Positions 17,704-26,530 of a DNA stretch of 64,000 bases are shown one piece after another. Each line of letters starts with the position of its first letter. The first letter of the stretch is position 1. Under the pieces are notes generated by a model. It saw only the letters and a list, made by a program, of their open reading frames with translations. It made no database searches and was not told the DNA's origin. Made by a program: the position numbers and the translations under genes. This DNA comes from FEN-680 sp036845225 (lineage in GTDB: Bacteria; Actinomycetota; Geothermincolia; Fen-727; Anoxymicrobiaceae), in the NCBI GenBank assembly GCA_036845225.1, contig DAIUEJ010000003.1:1-64000 (forward strand). The letters run 5' to 3'.

Positions 17704-19955
17704 GGCTTCTTCGCTATCTGCAGGTCGCTCACCATCACCGCCGCCTGAATGGTCGTTATCGGCGGTGTCTCCGTGACCGGAGAAAGAGCGGCGTCAGAGC
17801 TGATCGTCAAGATGTTGCTTCCCGGCTTGAGCACTACATCCCTGATCCTGTAATCGGAGGGCCATATCGGCAGCGGTAACCGTCCCGACGAAACCCCGTT
17901 CAGCGTGAACTGTATCGAACCGGGTGTCCTGGTCGCGGCAGCCTGGAAAGCCACGTCGCAGATGGTGGGCTTCTTGATGTCCGCCTTGATATCGATCTCC
18001 ATCTCGTGCGCGCCGGGATGCCATGCGCTCCCGTCAGGGTAGACGATCCCCTGATAGGTGCCGAGGTCGAAGTAAGTGACGAATTCGGCCGGCGGCGCTA
18101 CGTCCTCGTATATGATGGCGTCTTCGAACTCGGCGACCTTCCTGAGGCCCTGCGCCACGAGCAGTGGATTGAATTGCGCGGGCTCCACATAGTTCATGTG
18201 ATTGCCCTGTGTGTACAAGCTCGGTATCACGAGGACATATCTCGTCCCGAGCCGTTTGAGGACGCCCGGTGTGGCGGGGTTCGTTATCGAGAGAACCACC
18301 TGGCGCAGTTTCTCCGACTTGGAATCCGGCGGGCCACCGTTGACCATGGGTTTTTCGTAGTGACGCTGCTCGAAGAAGTACCCGTAGGTCTGGAAATCGT
18401 CTCCGTAGAAGTAAGGATAGATCGCCACGACCGGACTCCCGGGCCTGGATTTGAGCCACTGCGAGTAGTCAGCCAACGTGGCCGTGTCGAGGGACCGGAA
18501 CGGCGGGACGATCGCGAATTCCAGCAGTATCAGCAGCACGATTGCGGCGGTCATCAACCATTTCCATCTGGCAAGGCTCTTGTGGTCAAACAGCCGGGCC
18601 ACTCCGTACGCGGCGAGAAGCGCAACGCAGAACATCACCCCGATCCCGAACCGCGCGTAGGCCCTGACCTGCGGGATCAGCATGTGCATCAGGTAGCTGG
18701 GGAAGTAGATCGTTACACCGAACAGTTTTGTCGAGGGAGGCATCGACAGGATGAAGCACGCTGCGGCCGTGATGGCGAGCGCGCAGGGAATGCGCCTGTC
18801 CGCGAAGATGCCGTCGTTACGCTCGCGGGTAGCTGTCGCCTCCACGGGTTCGTCGTCTTCTTGCGCAGGCGCGTCCGAGGCGTCGAGCCGTCGGCGCCTG
18901 CGCCACGTCGCCACCAGACCGTAGATACCGAGCCCCATCGGGACGTAACCGAGAAAGAGGCTGCTCTCCGAGATGAAGCCTCCATGAAGGTGCCTCAGGA
19001 TAAAGCTGCTGGTCACGCCCCCGAGTATCCTGGCGTCGGCATGCGGGATCAGATAATCCCAGGGGCGCCCGGAGTAAAGGTACAGGCTGAACAGGCTCCT
19101 GGCCTCCCATTGCCTGCGCGCCAGGGCGATCGCCACCACGCCCGCGACGACCAGGACGACCGAGACGCCGATGGCCCACGTGCGCGAGCGGCTCATCTTT
19201 CTCGGCTTTCTCCAGGGCCTGCCCAGCAGCCACACAGATGTGACGAAGACCAGCGCCATCGAAGCTCCGATGAGTCCGTAGTGGAAATTGAAGAGAGCCA
19301 TCACCATGAAGACGGCCGCGCAAGCGACGTACATCTTTGCGCTTCGGTCTTTCCACGCCCTGAGCAGGAAGTAGAAGAAGACGGGGATCCACGCCACGCT
19401 CAAGAGCCCCAGGTGCTCTTTGCCCTGCACCAGCATGTAAGGCGAGAACGCGAATGTGAAACCCGCGACGGTCGCAGCCGCTCTGCTGCCGGTCAACCTG
19501 CGCGCCAGGTAGTACATCGTCACCGCGGCGAAGAAGAAGCACAGCAGAAGGAACACGTTGTACGCGATCGTCTCGGTGGTTGTAATGGACAGGGCCTGCA
19601 GGCTCACCGAAGTAAGGGGGTCCCGGAAGTAGATGCTCTGTGGAAGTCCGAAAGGCACCCCGACGATACTGACCAGGTTGACCGGCAGGTGCCTCGCGAA
19701 AGAGTACCTGTACCACCAGAGGTCCCAGATGGCGCCCAGGGGATCGCCGCGCACCGCGTACACCCGCGATACCAGCGTGACCGCAGGCCAGGTCATGAAC
19801 GCGACCACGGCCGCATAGGCCGCGAACACGAGCGCCTCAACCTTTGAAAAGATGGTCCATCGCGCGCGGGGTGGTCTTTCGATTTTCAGTTCGGCCCTCT
19901 CCGATTCCGGACGCATGGTATCCTGTGGAGGCTCGATCCGCTCTGCGCCGCTCAA
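17700..19955 (-). CDS. Large polytopic membrane protein, GT-C-like (paralogue 2)
   Basis: 751 residues, start TTG 19955 with GGAG seven bases upstream, five bases after the end of the GT2 gene. Same layout as the copies at 13017 and 21746: FMTWPAVTLVSRVY, a first-loop motif RGDPLGAIWDLWWY, about ten helices, a charged loop near residues 355-395, FILSMPPSTKLFG, and a soluble C-terminal domain with a beta-rich end. Shared Gly-Asp and Trp residues in the loop suggest a common active site or glycan-binding site. No closer function can be assigned. Confidence 0.65.
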   Translation of the reverse strand: MSGAERIEPPQDTMRPESERAELKIERPPRARWTIFSKVEALVFAAYAAVVAFMTWPAVTLVSRVYAVRGDPLGAIWDLWWYRYSFARHLPVNLVSIVGVPFGLPQSIYFRDPLTSVSLQALSITTTETIAYNVFLLLCFFFAAVTMYYLARRLTGSRAAATVAGFTFAFSPYMLVQGKEHLGLLSVAWIPVFFYFLLRAWKDRSAKMYVACAAVFMVMALFNFHYGLIGASMALVFVTSVWLLGRPWRKPRKMSRSRTWAIGVSVVLVVAGVVAIALARRQWEARSLFSLYLYSGRPWDYLIPHADARILGGVTSSFILRHLHGGFISESSLFLGYVPMGLGIYGLVATWRRRRRLDASDAPAQEDDEPVEATATRERNDGIFADRRIPCALAITAAACFILSMPPSTKLFGVTIYFPSYLMHMLIPQVRAYARFGIGVMFCVALLAAYGVARLFDHKSLARWKWLMTAAIVLLILLEFAIVPPFRSLDTATLADYSQWLKSRPGSPVVAIYPYFYGDDFQTYGYFFEQRHYEKPMVNGGPPDSKSEKLRQVVLSITNPATPGVLKRLGTRYVLVIPSLYTQGNHMNYVEPAQFNPLLVAQGLRKVAEFEDAIIYEDVAPPAEFVTYFDLGTYQGIVYPDGSAWHPGAHEMEIDIKADIKKPTICDVAFQAAATRTPGSIQFTLNGVSSGRLPLPIWPSDYRIRDVVLKPGSNILTISSDAALSPVTETPPITTIQAAVMVSDLQIAKKP

Positions 19956-19959
19956 CTCA

Positions 19960-21630
19960 TCACTCCTGCTCCGCGAGGTCGTATCGCTCGAGGTGCCGTG
20001 CGGTGAAGCCTCTCAAGAAGCCGGCCCCGTAGACAAGGTTGGTTGCGACGATGCCGGGGAAGATGAGCAGGTTCGTGAGAATGTCGAGCGTCTTGACACT
20101 GGAAAACAAAACTATCAGAAGATACGATCCAAGACCTGCCAGGTATGCGTACAACAGGTACCTGCTCGCGAAGCTCAAGCCGAGCCCGAGGATCAGCAGG
20201 ATCAGCAGCATCGATGGTACGAAGTAGTGGATACGCCGCGAGGTCTCAGGAAACTTCCTCACGAAACTGCCGCGGCTGCGCGCAAACCTGAAAGTCTGAC
20301 GCAGGTGGGGCAAATAGAGAGGCGCCCTGTGCTGGAACAGCAAGACGTTCGGCACATACATTATCTTCTTGCCTCGCTCCCTGGTGAGTTTCAAGCACAG
20401 CACGGTGTCCTCGCCCGGCACAAACGACTCAGGATATCCTCCAGCACCCAGGAATTCCGCTCGCTTCACCAGGAAGTTGAACGAAGGGTAGTCATCGACC
20501 TCTCTCATAGCGTGCCGCGTGTACCTGTAATTCGTGGCACCCGATACTACAAACGACGAGAAGACCAGTCCGGCCGCGACTTGTTTGCGCGAACCTTCGC
20601 CCGGGGGAACGGCCGGCCCGCAGACGGCGGCAACCGACTCGTCGGAAAGGTACGGGACGGCGTTCCGCAGCCAGTCGATGTCCGGGATCGCGTCCTGGTC
20701 GATGAACGCCAGCACCTCCGAGCGGCTGATGCCGGCCGCGAGATTCTTCTTCGCCGCAGCGTTGCACGGATCACAGTGCAGGAACTGGAGCCTGTCGTTC
20801 TGCAGCCCGGGCGGTTCATGCTCGTCAGTGACCACCACGATGTCGTAGTTATCGTAGTTGAGGTCGAGGCACCTGGCGACAAAGCGGTTGAAGAGCTCGT
20901 CGAGGTTCGGCGCCGCCATGACGATAGAGACGCTCGGCTCGTCTGCAACGGTGGGGAGCATGTCACCCTTGTAGTAGCGCAGCAGGTGAAGCCTGTAGAA
21001 GATCGCCATGGTATCGGTGATGATGTTCCTGATCGCCTCCCAGCCGATCCGGCCGAATTTCCCCTGGAAGGTGAGCGTCACCGGAGCCTCGGCGATCGTG
21101 TACCCGAGCCGTCTGACGACCACGAGCAGCTCGAGGTCCAGCGTGTACCTCTTACATACGATCCTCGGAAAGGCGCGAGCAAGGACCTCGCGGCGAAACA
21201 GCTTGATGCCCGTCTGAGTGTCCTTTACCGGCAAGCGGAAGAGCAGAAGGATCAGCAGGTAATAGACTGTGCTGAACAGCTTCCTGTACCACGGGTAGTC
21301 GAGGCTCGAATCCCGGTGGCGCTTGCTGCCGATCACGACGTCAGCGCCGGTGCGTTCCATCACTTCCAACAGGCTCTCGACCTGCCTGGGATGGAGGTCG
21401 AGGTCGGCGTCGATGAAGCACACCAGGTCCAGGCGCGACGCCTGAAAACCCCTGATGAGGGCGTTGCCCTTTCCCTGGTTCTCGGACAGCAGGACGACGT
21501 TCAAGTTGTCGAAATCGCCCGCGGCGCGCTCGATCTCGGCCGGCGTGCCGTCGGTGCTGCCGTCATCGACGACAACGATCTCATATTCCATGCCGAGGGC
21601 GGCGACCGCCGCCCGCGTCTCCTGGATCAT
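19960..21630 (-). CDS. Tandem family-2 glycosyltransferase (two GT2 domains) with C-terminal membrane helices
   Basis: At least 556 residues from ATG 21630. Domain 1 (about 1-215) is DPM1/DPG synthase-like: VVVDDGSTDGTPAEIE, CFIDADLDLHP, RKLFSTVYYLLILLLF, DTQTGIKLFRRE. Domain 2 (about 235-440) is a second GT2: PSVSIVMAAPNLDELFNRFV, then FIDQDAIPDIDWL and PGEDTVLCLKLTRERGKK. Helices follow near 455-530. The frame upstream of the ATG encodes the expected GT2 start SVVLPAYNEERLIYQ (back to about 21675), so the true N-terminus is upstream, yet no ATG, GTG or TTG occurs before the in-frame TAA at 21766. It probably moves sugars onto polyprenyl phosphate for the neighbouring GT-C-like proteins. Confidence 0.8.
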   Translation of the reverse strand: MIQETRAAVAALGMEYEIVVVDDGSTDGTPAEIERAAGDFDNLNVVLLSENQGKGNALIRGFQASRLDLVCFIDADLDLHPRQVESLLEVMERTGADVVIGSKRHRDSSLDYPWYRKLFSTVYYLLILLLFRLPVKDTQTGIKLFRREVLARAFPRIVCKRYTLDLELLVVVRRLGYTIAEAPVTLTFQGKFGRIGWEAIRNIITDTMAIFYRLHLLRYYKGDMLPTVADEPSVSIVMAAPNLDELFNRFVARCLDLNYDNYDIVVVTDEHEPPGLQNDRLQFLHCDPCNAAAKKNLAAGISRSEVLAFIDQDAIPDIDWLRNAVPYLSDESVAAVCGPAVPPGEGSRKQVAAGLVFSSFVVSGATNYRYTRHAMREVDDYPSFNFLVKRAEFLGAGGYPESFVPGEDTVLCLKLTRERGKKIMYVPNVLLFQHRAPLYLPHLRQTFRFARSRGSFVRKFPETSRRIHYFVPSMLLILLILGLGLSFASRYLLYAYLAGLGSYLLIVLFSSVKTLDILTNLLIFPGIVATNLVYGAGFLRGFTARHLERYDLAEQE

Positions 21631-21745
21631 CTGGTAGATCAGGCGCTCTTCATTGTAAGCGGGCAGGACGACCGATATCCCCGAGGCTGATCGAGTATGC
21701 TGATTTACCTTTAGGTCTGAACGTGTTGGGCCGCCCGTCTGAAAC

Positions 21746-24058
21746 TCACCGACTTTCCATGATCTTTACGTCACCCATCTCCAGAGTGGCGCTCGTGACG
21801 CCGAACAGAGCTGTATACAGGCCGGACACCGGAAACGACGGTCCCAGTACCACAACACGAAGGTCGCGCCCCTCGGCCGGAACAGCAAAATCGGGTATTT
21901 CCGCCGCTGTGGACTGGCCCTGGTCAAGCACGCCGCGCCACAACGTCTCCCCTTGCGAGTTCCTCACCGCAACCTCACGCCGGCTGGACGGGTTCTGGAG
22001 GGGCACTCTCAGGGTTGCTTTCGCTTCCCGCCCGCTGTAGTTGAGTATCTTCAGCAGGTTGTCGACGCCGAGGAGCCTGACAGTCACCCCTCCCTCGTCG
22101 ATGTAAGGCAGAGAAATATCCCCGAGGTAAAGCGGAATAAAATCGGCCGGTGCAGCATCGATGCGATAAAGCCTCGCTTTCTCAAACGGCTCCTTCGAGC
22201 CGAAGAACCGTTCAACCTGGGTGAATCCCGCCGGCAGCATTGAGGCGTCCTGCGGTTGCCCGCCGACCCCCTCCACGTTGCCCTCGAAGAACACCATGTT
22301 TGTGATGCCGAGCTGCTTGAGGACCCCGGGGGTATCGGGATTGTACGGATTGTACACGGTCCTTCGCATCGCCTCCCCGTCTGAGACCGCGAGTCCGCCG
22401 TTGAGCATGGGCTTCTGGAAGCCGGTCTGGTAGAAAAGGAGTCGACTGGTCTGGAAGTACCCCGACTCTGTCAGGGGATAGAAGACCAGCGACGAACCCT
22501 TCTTCAGCTTTGCGACGCTCTTGAAGACCGCGGGCGTGTTATCGAAGCTGAAGCTCTTGAAGGAAGGGACCAGCGTCATTTCCAGGGCGGCCAGTATGAT
22601 GAGGACCGTGATCAAAGCGGCCTTCGGAGCGCGCCCGCGTATTTTCGAGATAAGCCACTTCAACCCGAAGCACGCTATTACGATGAGGCACAGGCTTACC
22701 ACGATGGATAGCCTGTTATACCACCGGAACCAGGGCGTGAAGACCCTCAGAAGCTGCGAAGGAAGCGGGATCTTCACGGAGCCGATCGCGACGCTCGGCT
22801 TCAGGGAGAAGACGAAAGCGGTTGCGCCTGCCAGGGCGAACCCCCACAGCGTCCCGTTTGTCTCCATCGCTTTTTTGTCAGGTTCAGCCGGGTCTTCCTG
22901 AGCATCCCCCTCGGGGCGACCGGCCTTTCGCTGTCTCCACCACTTCCTGAGAAGTGCCACCGACCAGACGAGCGCAAGCAGGATCACAGTCCAGCCCAGG
23001 TAGATAGCGTTCCCGAAGTTCGGATACAGGTTGCCAACGAACTTCTTCGCCACGGATCCGAAGACAGGGTTCAACGTGCTCGGAACAAGGTAGTTCAACG
23101 GCCTGGCCGCGCCGCTTTCGACATATGTCGATGTGCGTAGTTCCACGGTCGTGCCAGCGGTAGGCCACTTGCCCGGCGGGTTGAAGGTCCGGGTGTAGAC
23201 GTAAAAGAGCGGGCCGGCGACTATCATGACCAGGAAGACCACGGCGAGTGACAAGACAGCCGTCCTCCTGTTGACTGACAAGCCTCCGGACAGCAGACGG
23301 CCACCCTGACGCGCCGCTGCGACCCTTGTGTAGACGAAGCGCCCTATCAGGAACGCCACCGTGAAGATGACCATGAACAGGCCGTAGTGTATCGACGTGC
23401 CGACGACCAGAAGCGCGCTCAGCCCCAGAAACACGGCATTTCGGACGCTGGGCCGCTTCATAAACTTGAGGAGCACGAGAATATAGAGAGGCATCCACTG
23501 GGTTGCGCTCAAGGCTCCTCCGATGAGCATCGAGTTGTACGCGTGAAAGACCCCGATCATATAGACGAAGCCGCCGAAGAACGCCACCCTCCTGTCGCGG
23601 GTCAGGTAGCGGACCAGGTAGTACATGGTCACACCGGACAGCAGGAAGCTCAGGAAGATGTCGATGTTCCATGCGACAACCGCACTGGTGAACAGCATCA
23701 GGAAGCGCATCTCGAGGTAGCCCAGAAACTCAAGCGGGAATCCTGTGCTGGTCCCGAATGGGAATCCGGCCAGGGGAGTGAAAGAAGCTTTGCCGCCGAA
23801 AGACGCCGCGCTCTTGGCCCACCAGTTCAACCAGACCGACCCCAGGTTGTCACCGGGGTATCCATAGATCGAGGAGTTGAACCGCGTGATCAGGGGCCAG
23901 GTCATGAATATCACCACGCCGAGATAGAAGATGAACACAACTATCTCAGGAGGCAATGCACCCAGCCGGTACAGCGCTCGATGGGCGGAATAGATTATTC
24001 TTTTGTCAGTCTTAGCATGCTCAGAGTCAGCCGAGGCAGGCAATGAGTCATCGCCCAT
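21746..24058 (-). CDS. Large polytopic membrane protein, GT-C-like (paralogue 3)
   Basis: 770 residues from ATG 24058, with AAGGGTG six bases upstream; an in-frame GTG at 24067 is less well placed. Layout as in paralogues 1 and 2: VIFMTWPLITRFN, loop motif PGDNLGSVWLNWWAKS, VTMYYLVRYLTRDRRVAFFG, a charged loop near 385-415, FVFSLKPSVAIGS, and a C-terminal beta-rich domain. It is followed on the same strand by the GT2-GT2 gene and paralogue 2, making a likely three-gene operon. Proposed role: outer-face transfer or assembly of a surface glycan, possibly on pilin. Inference. Confidence 0.65.
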   Translation of the reverse strand: MGDDSLPASADSEHAKTDKRIIYSAHRALYRLGALPPEIVVFIFYLGVVIFMTWPLITRFNSSIYGYPGDNLGSVWLNWWAKSAASFGGKASFTPLAGFPFGTSTGFPLEFLGYLEMRFLMLFTSAVVAWNIDIFLSFLLSGVTMYYLVRYLTRDRRVAFFGGFVYMIGVFHAYNSMLIGGALSATQWMPLYILVLLKFMKRPSVRNAVFLGLSALLVVGTSIHYGLFMVIFTVAFLIGRFVYTRVAAARQGGRLLSGGLSVNRRTAVLSLAVVFLVMIVAGPLFYVYTRTFNPPGKWPTAGTTVELRTSTYVESGAARPLNYLVPSTLNPVFGSVAKKFVGNLYPNFGNAIYLGWTVILLALVWSVALLRKWWRQRKAGRPEGDAQEDPAEPDKKAMETNGTLWGFALAGATAFVFSLKPSVAIGSVKIPLPSQLLRVFTPWFRWYNRLSIVVSLCLIVIACFGLKWLISKIRGRAPKAALITVLIILAALEMTLVPSFKSFSFDNTPAVFKSVAKLKKGSSLVFYPLTESGYFQTSRLLFYQTGFQKPMLNGGLAVSDGEAMRRTVYNPYNPDTPGVLKQLGITNMVFFEGNVEGVGGQPQDASMLPAGFTQVERFFGSKEPFEKARLYRIDAAPADFIPLYLGDISLPYIDEGGVTVRLLGVDNLLKILNYSGREAKATLRVPLQNPSSRREVAVRNSQGETLWRGVLDQGQSTAAEIPDFAVPAEGRDLRVVVLGPSFPVSGLYTALFGVTSATLEMGDVKIMESR

Positions 24059-24240
24059 GCAGTTCACCCTTCGAAGAGCACCTTGCGTCTGGTTGATTAT
24101 AGACCACCGCCCCGGTGTCCAGAATGTATATCATCAAGGTCCCCGGAGCAGCTTCACTCGCGGGTTCGCGCAGGCCAACCGGTTCAACGCCGGCGGTCCG
24201 CGGCCGGGCCGAAGCCTCCTGCAATTCTTGTAGTAGCGGA

Positions 24241-24264
24241 AAGCCGGCCCTCAGAGGCCGGCTT
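24241..24264 (-). terminator. Hairpin downstream of the disrupted pilin copy
   Basis: AAGCCGGCC (24241-24249) and GGCCGGCTT (24256-24264) form a perfect nine-pair stem with a six-base loop, 27 bases after the pilin-copy stop on the minus strand. Only a short T stretch follows. A similar GGCCGG hairpin follows the intact pilin. Confidence 0.65.
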
Positions 24265-24290
24265 TACGCCTTGTTCGAACTCATGAGACT

Positions 24291-24647
24291 CTAAATCGTA
24301 TGGCCGCTCACTCCTGTTGGACATGTGATGTATGGTGGAGCGCTGGCTGTCCCCCCGAACATCGTGTAAGCGCTGTTCGAGGAGGGACAGGACGGTATCT
24401 TCTTGATCAACACGGGGACCATTAGGGTACCGACGTCGCCGTTGGGGCAGTATGCCTCATACAGCGCGTCATATGTATTGATAGCCCCGTCAATGGTCCT
24501 CATGTTAGCTTAACAAGTCCTCCTCTGCGCAGTCGACCTGGATCCCCACATCACAGGAATCGCTATGGCCACCAGTATTGCGATGATTAGAATGACTATC
24601 ATGAGTTCGATGAGGGTAAAACCCTCCTGCCAGCGTGGGTACCGCAT
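24291..24647 (-). pseudogene. Major pilin copy with one in-frame stop
   Basis: Reading from ATG 24647: a leader (MRYPRWQEG), FTLIELMIVILIIAILVAIA, and a body closely similar to the intact pilin at 24727. Codon 46 is TAA (24512-24510) where the intact gene has CAG. After it the frame stays open for 72 codons to TAG 24291 and keeps the pilin features (ANMRTIDGAINTYDALYEAY, KIPSCPSSNSAYTMFGG, ITCPTGVSGHTI). The start has the same GGGGGTGG spacing as the intact gene. A single CAA-to-TAA change would explain the break. Read as a recent pseudogene from tandem duplication; readthrough or an assembly error cannot be excluded. Confidence 0.85.
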
Positions 24648-24673
24648 AAATACCACCCCCCGCGGCTAAGCAT

Positions 24674-24704
24674 GAAGGCCGGCCCCATCACAGGACCGGC
24701 CTTC
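24674..24704 (-). terminator. Hairpin downstream of the intact pilin gene
   Basis: GAAGGCCGG (24674-24682) pairs perfectly with CCGGCCTTC (24696-24704) across a 13-base loop, 23 bases after the pilin stop. It has no clear T run, so it may act as an mRNA-stabilising 3' hairpin or partial terminator that keeps pilin mRNA abundant. Confidence 0.55.
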
Positions 24705-24726
24705 AATGATCTCGAACCCACTGGTT

Positions 24727-25086
24727 CTAAATCGTATGGCCTGTCACGTTCGTCGGGCACGTGACGACCGGCGGAACGCTCGAATTACCGCCTGCCATCA
24801 TGTACGCGGTGTTCGTGGTCGGGCACGACGGGGTCTTCTTCAGTAGAGTCGGAACCATCATCGTGGCTACTGCACCCTCCGGCGGATACGCATCATACTG
24901 TCCGTTGTATGTGTTCATCGCGCCATCGATCGTCCTCAGGTTGGCCTGGCAGGTCCTCCGCTGAGCGCTCGACCTCGCCGAAAGGAATACCGGTACGGCG
25001 ATGGCCACCAGGATTGCAATGATCAGGATAACGATCATGAGCTCGATCAGCGTGAAGCCTTCCTGCCTGTGAAAAAACTTGCTCAC
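24727..25086 (-). CDS. pilA: Type IV major pilin
   Basis: 119 residues from GTG 25086: a short leader (MSKFFHRQEG) then FTLIELMIVILIIAILVAIA, the classic prepilin helix with Glu+5. The globular part has LRTIDGAMNTYNGQYDAYPP and two cysteines near the C-terminus (SCPTTN and VTCPTN) that likely form a disulfide. An in-frame ATG at 25113 lacks a ribosome site. GGGGGTGAGCAGA before the GTG lines up with the start region of the duplicate copy, so GTG is preferred. Processed by PilD, retracted by PilT, extended by PilB. Small pilins of this kind are common in Gram-positives and Thermus-like lineages. Confidence 0.9.
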   Translation of the reverse strand: MSKFFHRQEGFTLIELMIVILIIAILVAIAVPVFLSARSSAQRRTCQANLRTIDGAMNTYNGQYDAYPPEGAVATMMVPTLLKKTPSCPTTNTAYMMAGGNSSVPPVVTCPTNVTGHTI

Positions 25087-25177
25087 TCTGCTCACCCCCT
25101 TCCGTGTTTTCATTATTATCGGTTGTTTGGTCAGAACACTTTAACCATTTGGTGGATGAATTTATAAGCCAATCGGG

Positions 25178-26395
25178 CTACTTGATCATCGTGATGACTC
25201 GGAATATCGGCAGGTAGAGCGAGATAACGATAATACCGACCGAAACACCGAGGAACATCATGAGCATAGGCTCGAGAGTCGATGTAAGGCTGTCCACGCC
25301 GGCGTTCACCTCGGAATCGTAGAACTCGCTCACTTTCGCGAGCATGACGTCGAGAGCGCCGGTCTCCTCTCCGATAGCTATCATCTGTACGACCATGGGT
25401 GGGAACACATCGGCCTCGCCCAGTGGGCGCGCGATCGTCTCGCCTTCCTTGACCCCCGCACGCACACTATCCAGCGCCTTGGTGACGACCATGTTGCCCG
25501 TGGTCTCACCGGTGATCTCGAGCGCTCCGAGAATCGGGACACCGGAGGATATCAGGGTGCCCAGGCTTCTCGAGAACTTCGACATCGCGGTCTTGTGGAA
25601 GAGGCCTCCGACGTACGGCATCTTGAGCTTGAACTTATCAAGCGCGTAGCGGCCCCGATCAGTGGCCTTGAAACGACGCCAAGCCACAACCCCCCCGATC
25701 ACGCAGGCTATTATGACGAGACCGCCCCAACCACCGACGAAGTGGCTGATGCCGACCATCACTTTGGTTAACGAAGGCAGTTCGCCACCCATCTGCTTGA
25801 ACATATCGGCGAACTTCGGGATAACGAATATCATCATTCCGGCCAGCAGTACGAGTGTGATACCCATGATGGCGATAGGATAGGTCATGGCCGACTTGAC
25901 CTTGCGGCGGATCTCGTACTCGCGCTCGAGCTGGTCGGCGACGCGCAGCAGGACGTCGTCGAGCATTCCACCCAGCTCGCCGGCACGGACCATAGCGACA
26001 TAAAGGTTGCTGAACGCTTCAGGGTGCTTGGAGAGAGCTTCGGACAGGGAACGCCCGGCTTCCACCTCTCTCTGGCAGTCGGTGATGATGTCCGCCAGCG
26101 AACTGGATTCCGTCTGTTGGGAGAGGATGCTCAGGCACTTGATCAACGGAAGGCCCGCGTTGATCATCGTGGCGAACTGGCGCGTGAAGATGTTTATGTC
26201 CTCTTGCTTCACCTTGACGCCGAAGATGTGGATCTCTTTCTTCCCCACTCCGACTTTGACCTGGTCGACGCTGACGACGAAATAGCCCATCTGGCGTAGC
26301 TTGCCGGCGAGGACGTCAGCGTTCTCTGCCTCCAGGGAGCCCGTGATCTCGCGACCCGTGCGATCCCTGACTGTGTAAGTAAATTGAGTGGCCAC
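25178..26395 (-). CDS. pilC: Type IV pilus inner-membrane platform protein PilC
   Basis: 405 residues with two GspF domains, each of cytoplasmic helices plus membrane segments: FTRQFATMINAGLPLIKCLS (about 65-190) and KFSRSLGTLISSGVPILGAL (about 270-395). Three main membrane helices lie near 170-190, 220-240 and 375-398. The platform couples PilB and PilT rotation to pilin insertion and removal. GTG start, RBS GGGAGG at eight bases. It sits between pilT and pilA. Confidence 0.95.
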   Translation of the reverse strand: MATQFTYTVRDRTGREITGSLEAENADVLAGKLRQMGYFVVSVDQVKVGVGKKEIHIFGVKVKQEDINIFTRQFATMINAGLPLIKCLSILSQQTESSSLADIITDCQREVEAGRSLSEALSKHPEAFSNLYVAMVRAGELGGMLDDVLLRVADQLEREYEIRRKVKSAMTYPIAIMGITLVLLAGMMIFVIPKFADMFKQMGGELPSLTKVMVGISHFVGGWGGLVIIACVIGGVVAWRRFKATDRGRYALDKFKLKMPYVGGLFHKTAMSKFSRSLGTLISSGVPILGALEITGETTGNMVVTKALDSVRAGVKEGETIARPLGEADVFPPMVVQMIAIGEETGALDVMLAKVSEFYDSEVNAGVDSLTSTLEPMLMMFLGVSVGIIVISLYLPIFRVITMIK

Positions 26396-26459
26396 CTTAA
26401 AACCTCCCGACGTGACCGGAACGGCAGCGCTGTCCGCTTATCCCTTCGATAATCGTGAT

Positions 26460-26497
26460 GTTAACACCAATCCTTTACTGATTAAACGGAGGTTAAC
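26460..26497. promoter_or_regulatory. Paired GTTAAC palindromes upstream of pilC
   Basis: GTTAAC occurs at 26460-26465 and 26492-26497, 32 bases apart (about three helical turns), in the AT-rich pilT-pilC spacer. It may be an operator for the pilC-pilA part of the locus. The same hexamer appears at about 2073 before the ECF sigma gene. Chance cannot be ruled out. Confidence 0.25.
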
Positions 26498-26530
26498 AAG
26501 CAATTGGTTACTATTGGCAGGATATTTTCC

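Noticed and set aside
18006..19847. Long open frame on the plus strand opposite paralogue 2 (613 codons)
   Set aside because: It is the antisense shadow of a well-supported membrane protein gene in GC-rich DNA; its translation is Arg/His/Glu-rich with no domain or membrane pattern.
24068..24240. Possible tRNA or small RNA gene in the pilin-glycan spacer
   Set aside because: No cloverleaf with a plausible anticodon or T-arm could be built; only a GC-rich stretch before the terminator hairpin is seen.
24510..24512. Possible stop-codon recoding (readthrough) in the second pilin copy
   Set aside because: No recoding signal or structured element is visible next to TAA and no other TAA in the window appears to be read through; a nonsense mutation is simpler.
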